Shown one piece after another: positions 60,026 through 64,000 of a DNA stretch of 64,000 nt. Where the stretch lies: assembly GCA_023053545.1 (NCBI GenBank), contig JAKZAN010000004.1, forward strand, positions 7,874,001 to 7,938,000. Reading direction: 5' to 3'. Each line of letters begins with the position of its first letter. Positions within the stretch are counted from its first letter, which is position 1. The translations under genes and the position numbers were made by a program. The notes below the pieces were generated by a model. The model searched no databases and had not been told where the DNA came from. It was given only the letters and a program-made list of their open reading frames with translations. The stretch comes from Lepidurus packardi (lineage: Eukaryota > Arthropoda > Branchiopoda > Notostraca > Triopsidae).

Positions 60026-62539
60026 ATGTTGCAGCTCCAGCTAATCATTGTTTGTTCTTTACTAATTGTCCTTTCCCTAGGGCGGCACTTAAGCCGTCAT
60101 GTAGTGGTTCAAGTTCAAGGTAGACGAGTGCGTGAATTGATGCGGGATTACGATTTGGAACTTTTATCAGATGTATAAGAAATATCTATTTTACATTATT
60201 TTCTCTATGTGATTTGACTTCTTGAGTTAACGAAGTATTACTGTAGGTTTTCCCTGGATCGTACCATTTTTGGTCTCCACCCTTTGAATCCTCAGAAGAT
60301 TCCTGGGAGTTTTTTCAAGAGTTGCGAAATGATCCTCGGGTAATTGACTTAGTCTGTGACGACTACACGAACGGGTACTATTTCCGTGCCCTTTTCATTT
60401 ATTATAGGTAAAACAAGTACACCTTCAGGAATATATTATACGAGATGCTCGTAAATCCGTTCCCCGTAACGTACTCGACCTTACCCTTCCCACGTTTACA
60501 CCTTTAAAAGACATCGATTTCAATGACCCAATGTACCCGTATCAGTGGTACCTAGTAATATTTATTTTCTTCATACTCTAGCTCCAGAATTTATTCTCAA
60601 CTTTTTTTAGCACAACGCAAATAACGAGCCGTTTCGACGTCACCTGAATGTCGTTCCTGTGTGGAAAGAAGGCTTTACTGGAAAGGGCGTGAAAGTATCT
60701 ATTTTAGACGGTGGCGTTGACCATCAGCATGCAGACATAGCTCCAAATTATGTAACTTCGAAGCCTTCTTTTTCTACGAGAAAACCTTAGCAATGCCTTA
60801 TTCCAGGACGCTGAAATCAGTGGGAACGTAGCGGATCATGAGCAAAACTCCGATGATCCTTTCCCCTCTGGCCAGTCCGAGAACGAGAGTCATGGGACAT
60901 ATTGTGCTGGTATTGTTGGAGCTGTAGCGAATAACAGTGTTTGTGGCGTCGGAGTCGCTTACCGGGCTGCAGTTGGAGGTATGTATGACCTGTGACTTTA
61001 CTTTAAGTTTGCAAAAGATCTAAACATTTCGTTTTTTTCGTGTTTTCAATCACTTTAGGTGTAAAGCTTCTCACTGGCGGTCGCGTTACAGACGTACAAG
61101 AAGCAAGAGCTCTTAATTACCGTTTGCATGACGTCGATATCTACAGTGCTTCATGGGGACCTCCTGATGACGGCAATCACTTGGGTGGGCCCGGTCCTTT
61201 AGCTTCGCGTGCGCTACGACGAGGGGTGGAACAAGTACTTTATATTGTCATACACATGAAATCTTTTAGCGTTTTTTATACTCTCATTTTTTTTTATAGG
61301 GCCGGCAAGGTAAAGGAGCAATATATGTCTGGGCGTCAGGTAATGGCGGGAGAAGCGATGACAATTGCAACCTAGACGGGTACGCTTCGAGTATTTATAC
61401 TTTAACTGTCAGTTCTCTCACCGCAGAAGGTACTCGGATTTTTTAGGTTTCTGATTTATAATTATCTGTATATACATTTATATACCTACATGAACTTGAA
61501 GGCTTAAGTCCTGTTTATGCCGAGCCGTGTGTTTCAACGTTAGCTAGCGTGTACGTTGGCGGGGTACGGTACGAACCCTTATCAGCTGCCGCCAATAACC
61601 GAGAAGGTCGAACAGTCAAAGTGGTAAGACTTATAACATAAAATTGTTTTAACATCTTACTGCTTACATTATTATTGTTTACTTTTTATTGCATGAAGGT
61701 TGTACCAGATGGAGAAGCAGATTGCAAGAACACTTTTCAAGGTACTTCCGCTGCTGCACCTTTAGCTGCTGGAGTTATAGCACTTCTACTGGAAGCTAAG
61801 TAATGTTTCTAAGATACTCAACTAATTTTACTTTTCCTTAACATAACTCTGATAACAGTCCTAGCTTAACATGGAGAGATGTGCAGCATATTATTATTAA
61901 GACATCTAAACCTCCCAATGTCGAGAAAGGTTGGATTACCAATGGTGCAGGTTTTAAATTCCACCCAATGTACGGATTTGGAGCATTGGACGCGGAAGCC
62001 GTTCTCAAAATGGGCCAAGGTTGGAATTCTGCACCGCTGCAGAAATTAATGTCATTTGATTGCGAGCCCGTTATTATGTAAGATCAAAACTTTATTACTC
62101 CTTATAGTTAATATAATCCTGTATTTGTAGGGAAATTTACCCAAGAAAGAGTGCGTACGGCAATGTGTGGGCTGATTGTATAAAATCTATCGAGTGTGTT
62201 AAAACTTTGGAGCATGTAACCTTAACTTTGAGCTTGAAGCATCCACATCGTGGACAACTAAGCCTAAGTTTGACTTCCCCTTCAGGTAAGGCTTCAAAAG
62301 CGACGTTAATGTGAAAGAAAAGTATGGATAATAATACATTTCATACGATAGGCACACACTCGGAACTTCTGACCATTAGAAGCTTAGATAGTAAGGCGAC
62401 CGGCTTGAATTCTTGGACGTTTGCTACAGTTCAATTTTGGGGAGAACGACCAGAAGGTTTATGGACCATTTCTGTATTTAACTACGGTACAGGAAATGGG
62501 TCTATTACAGATTGTTCGCTAAAATTGTACGGCACATAA
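60026..62539 (+). CDS. Furin/PC-type proprotein convertase, soluble form
   Basis: Exons 60,026-60,172, 60,247-60,339, 60,408-60,554, 60,611-60,751, 60,807-60,978, 61,059-61,234, 61,300-61,429, 61,502-61,623, 61,699-61,799, 61,859-62,077, 62,131-62,285, 62,352-62,539 give 596 aa. A Ca-dependent subtilisin-like protease that cuts pro-proteins after basic residues in the secretory pathway. Seen: signal peptide ([14 protein letters not shown]), short prodomain (GSYHFW; basic site near RDARKSVPR), catalytic Asp in SILDGGVDH, His in ESHGTYCAG, oxyanion Asn in WASGNGG, Ser in [11 protein letters not shown], then the P domain ([10 protein letters not shown] to LYGT). The residue after the catalytic Asp is Gly, where furins have Asp. 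The protein stops at the end of the P domain, with no Cys-rich region or membrane span, unlike furin. The Asn rules out a typical PC2, which has Asp there. Confidence 0.92.
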
Positions 62540-62694
62540 CAATAGATGCTCCAATCTAGCGAATACCACAACCTTATTGAGTTATCTCAGTGATGGGTTG
62601 GGTAGGTTTTCCTTTAAATAACCTCAAGAACCCAGGCCCAATCCTAAGAATAAGAAATAATACTTAAAATTGAACGCTTACGGAAACTTTTCAG

Positions 62695-64000
62695 TCACTT
62701 TTCCAGATCTTCCGCTTGTTGTAATGTTTCAGGAAGTGGTTGACCAGCAGTTTCGGGTAGGATAATGGTAGCGCCACCAGCAATAAGGGCAGCTATTCCG
62801 ATGATTAAATAAGGCAAAGATTCCTCTCGAAGACCCTAAGAAAATGAAAGAGATTCAGAGCTTAATTTTTTGCATTACTTTGAGGTGATAACTTACAAGA
62901 CTGGCCACAACAGGAGCCAATATGTTTCCTAAACCACTAAACGTAACGCATAAGCCCATAACAGCACTCCGAGCAGCTGTGGGAAATAGTTCCGTAGTAA
63001 AAGAATACGTTGTTCCAAAAGCCATACTGACGAAAAATTTCCCGATAAGAGAAAACGTGATAATAATTATTGGGTAACCTAAGACGCAGTTAGAGATGAC
63101 AAGATTAAGTCTCTTGTAGTAAGTGATTTTGCTTGTTTAATATGTACCTTTGAGACTACCAGCGATTACGCAGCAAATGCCACAGAATAGGAAAGAGAAA
63201 GATAATAGGACACTTCTCCCAATACGGTCAATAAGGATGATTTCTACCAATGTAGCAGGGATTTCTATCAGCGTTGTTAATTCATAATTGAGGTACATAT
63301 TTCCACCGAGATTGGTGGAAGCCATCGACAACCCGAAATAGCCTAAGCCAGCCACCATCCTGTGAAATGTATTAGGAAATGCTCAATGCTCAATTTTTTA
63401 GAACAAAATTATTAATACTCTCACCAGGCAATGAAGATTACTAAAGCACGTTTGCGAAGGGTGCGGTTTTTGAAAACCAATACCAACGAGCCCGCTTCCT
63501 GCTTTAGGGCTTTTTTGTCAATCTTGGCTTGGTTTTCTCCGAACGCTTCTGTGCTTCTCTAAAGAATGAAAAAATTACTATAGAATTCCAGAAGATTTTG
63601 AAGTACACATGAAGCTAATGGTTGTTACTAGGCAGACTTAACCGGTCCACATTGATTTCTAAATCCTTATTTGTACCTGTATATCCTCAACATCTTTATG
63701 CACATCTAAAGGAAGGAGCATATGACTCGGGATAACCTTCCCATTAGCTTTAGCCGCCACCAGGATTATCTTCTGAGCTTCCAGTAATCTGCCTTGACTG
63801 ATAAGCCAGCGGGGAGACTCGGGCAAAAACCTAGTACGTTCTTATATTATAAAGAATTTTAAAAGAAGGATATTCTAAAGGCATTGTTAATGCGTTACTT
63901 TTTAAGTGAGTCACGACTTACCACCAGTAGAAAAGGAGTAGAAAGACAGGGGCAGACAAGACACATTGTAAAGTTCTCCAGTCCCTTATAAAGTAAGACG
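62695..64000 (-). CDS. SLC22-type (organic cation) transporter, C-terminal part
   Basis: Runs off the right edge. Exons (minus): 64,000-63,922 (partial), 63,830-63,677, 63,558-63,425, 63,359-63,148, 63,078-62,897, 62,835-62,695, about 300 residues. A major facilitator membrane carrier for organic ions or related small solutes. Seen: RDWRTLQ in front of a span, [15 protein letters not shown] at the cytosolic loop edge, a long charged loop (about 85 residues), spans with YFGLSMAS and [16 protein letters not shown] before a late span, and the closing [13 protein letters not shown]. These are the usual SLC22 marks. Substrate cannot be told. Tail to tail with the convertase, 155 bases apart. Confidence 0.9.

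Overview
KIND OF ORGANISM. The window is nuclear DNA from a eukaryote: nearly every gene is split by short GT-AG introns (mostly 50-100 bp), several genes have a TATA box, and the products carry signal peptides, N-glycosylation sequons and membrane anchors. The right end holds a complete arrestin of the arthropod visual type (C-tail motif NIVFEDFAR, internal SKGFTF), so I infer an arthropod or close relative with a compact, AT-rich genome. I cannot name the species.

LAYOUT. (1) Positions 1-57,170 are a tandem array of one multigene family that I do not recognise from any named family. I label members G1-G14, plus pseudogenes. A member is a type I membrane glycoprotein: a 28-nt first exon that starts the signal peptide; a Cys-bounded head domain coded by four exons; a Ser/Thr/Asn-rich, sequon-packed mucin-like stalk; a conserved juxtamembrane module (TTFDPDPFF ... 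KVYNG | ... GTMxP ... IT[LI]P); one membrane span; and a very short tail with the pattern CxxC[WL]QxDC. Intron positions and phases (1,1,1,0,1 ... 1,1) are kept across the family. G1-G13 lie on + and G14 on -. (2) 57,553-59,356 (-) is visual arrestin. (3) 60,026-62,539 (+) is a secreted furin/PC-type proprotein convertase without a membrane anchor. (4) 62,695 to the right edge (-) is the C-terminal half of an SLC22-type transporter.

ARRAY HISTORY. Between about 3.3 and 35.7 kb the same four-gene series (types B-C-D-E) can be followed four times in different states of decay: block I = G2, G3, then a C remnant, broken D and broken E; block II = G4 and broken C; block III = G5, C fragment, G6 (D), broken E; block IV = broken B, G7 (D), G8 (E). 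Outside the blocks lie older, single, diverged members: G1, G9, a decayed copy beside a 642-bp inverted-repeat DNA transposon, G10, G11, the headless G12, the giant-stalk G13, and the reversed G14. This is birth-and-death evolution with signs of gene conversion.

HOW THE GENES MIGHT WORK TOGETHER. Nothing in the sequence gives the family's function. Its build (variable, heavily glycosylated stalk, Cys-closed head, invariant anchor and Cys-rich tail) suits a diversified cell-surface coat or recognition system. The neighbouring convertase acts in the secretory route, but a link is only positional. Arrestin and the transporter look like ordinary single-copy neighbours.
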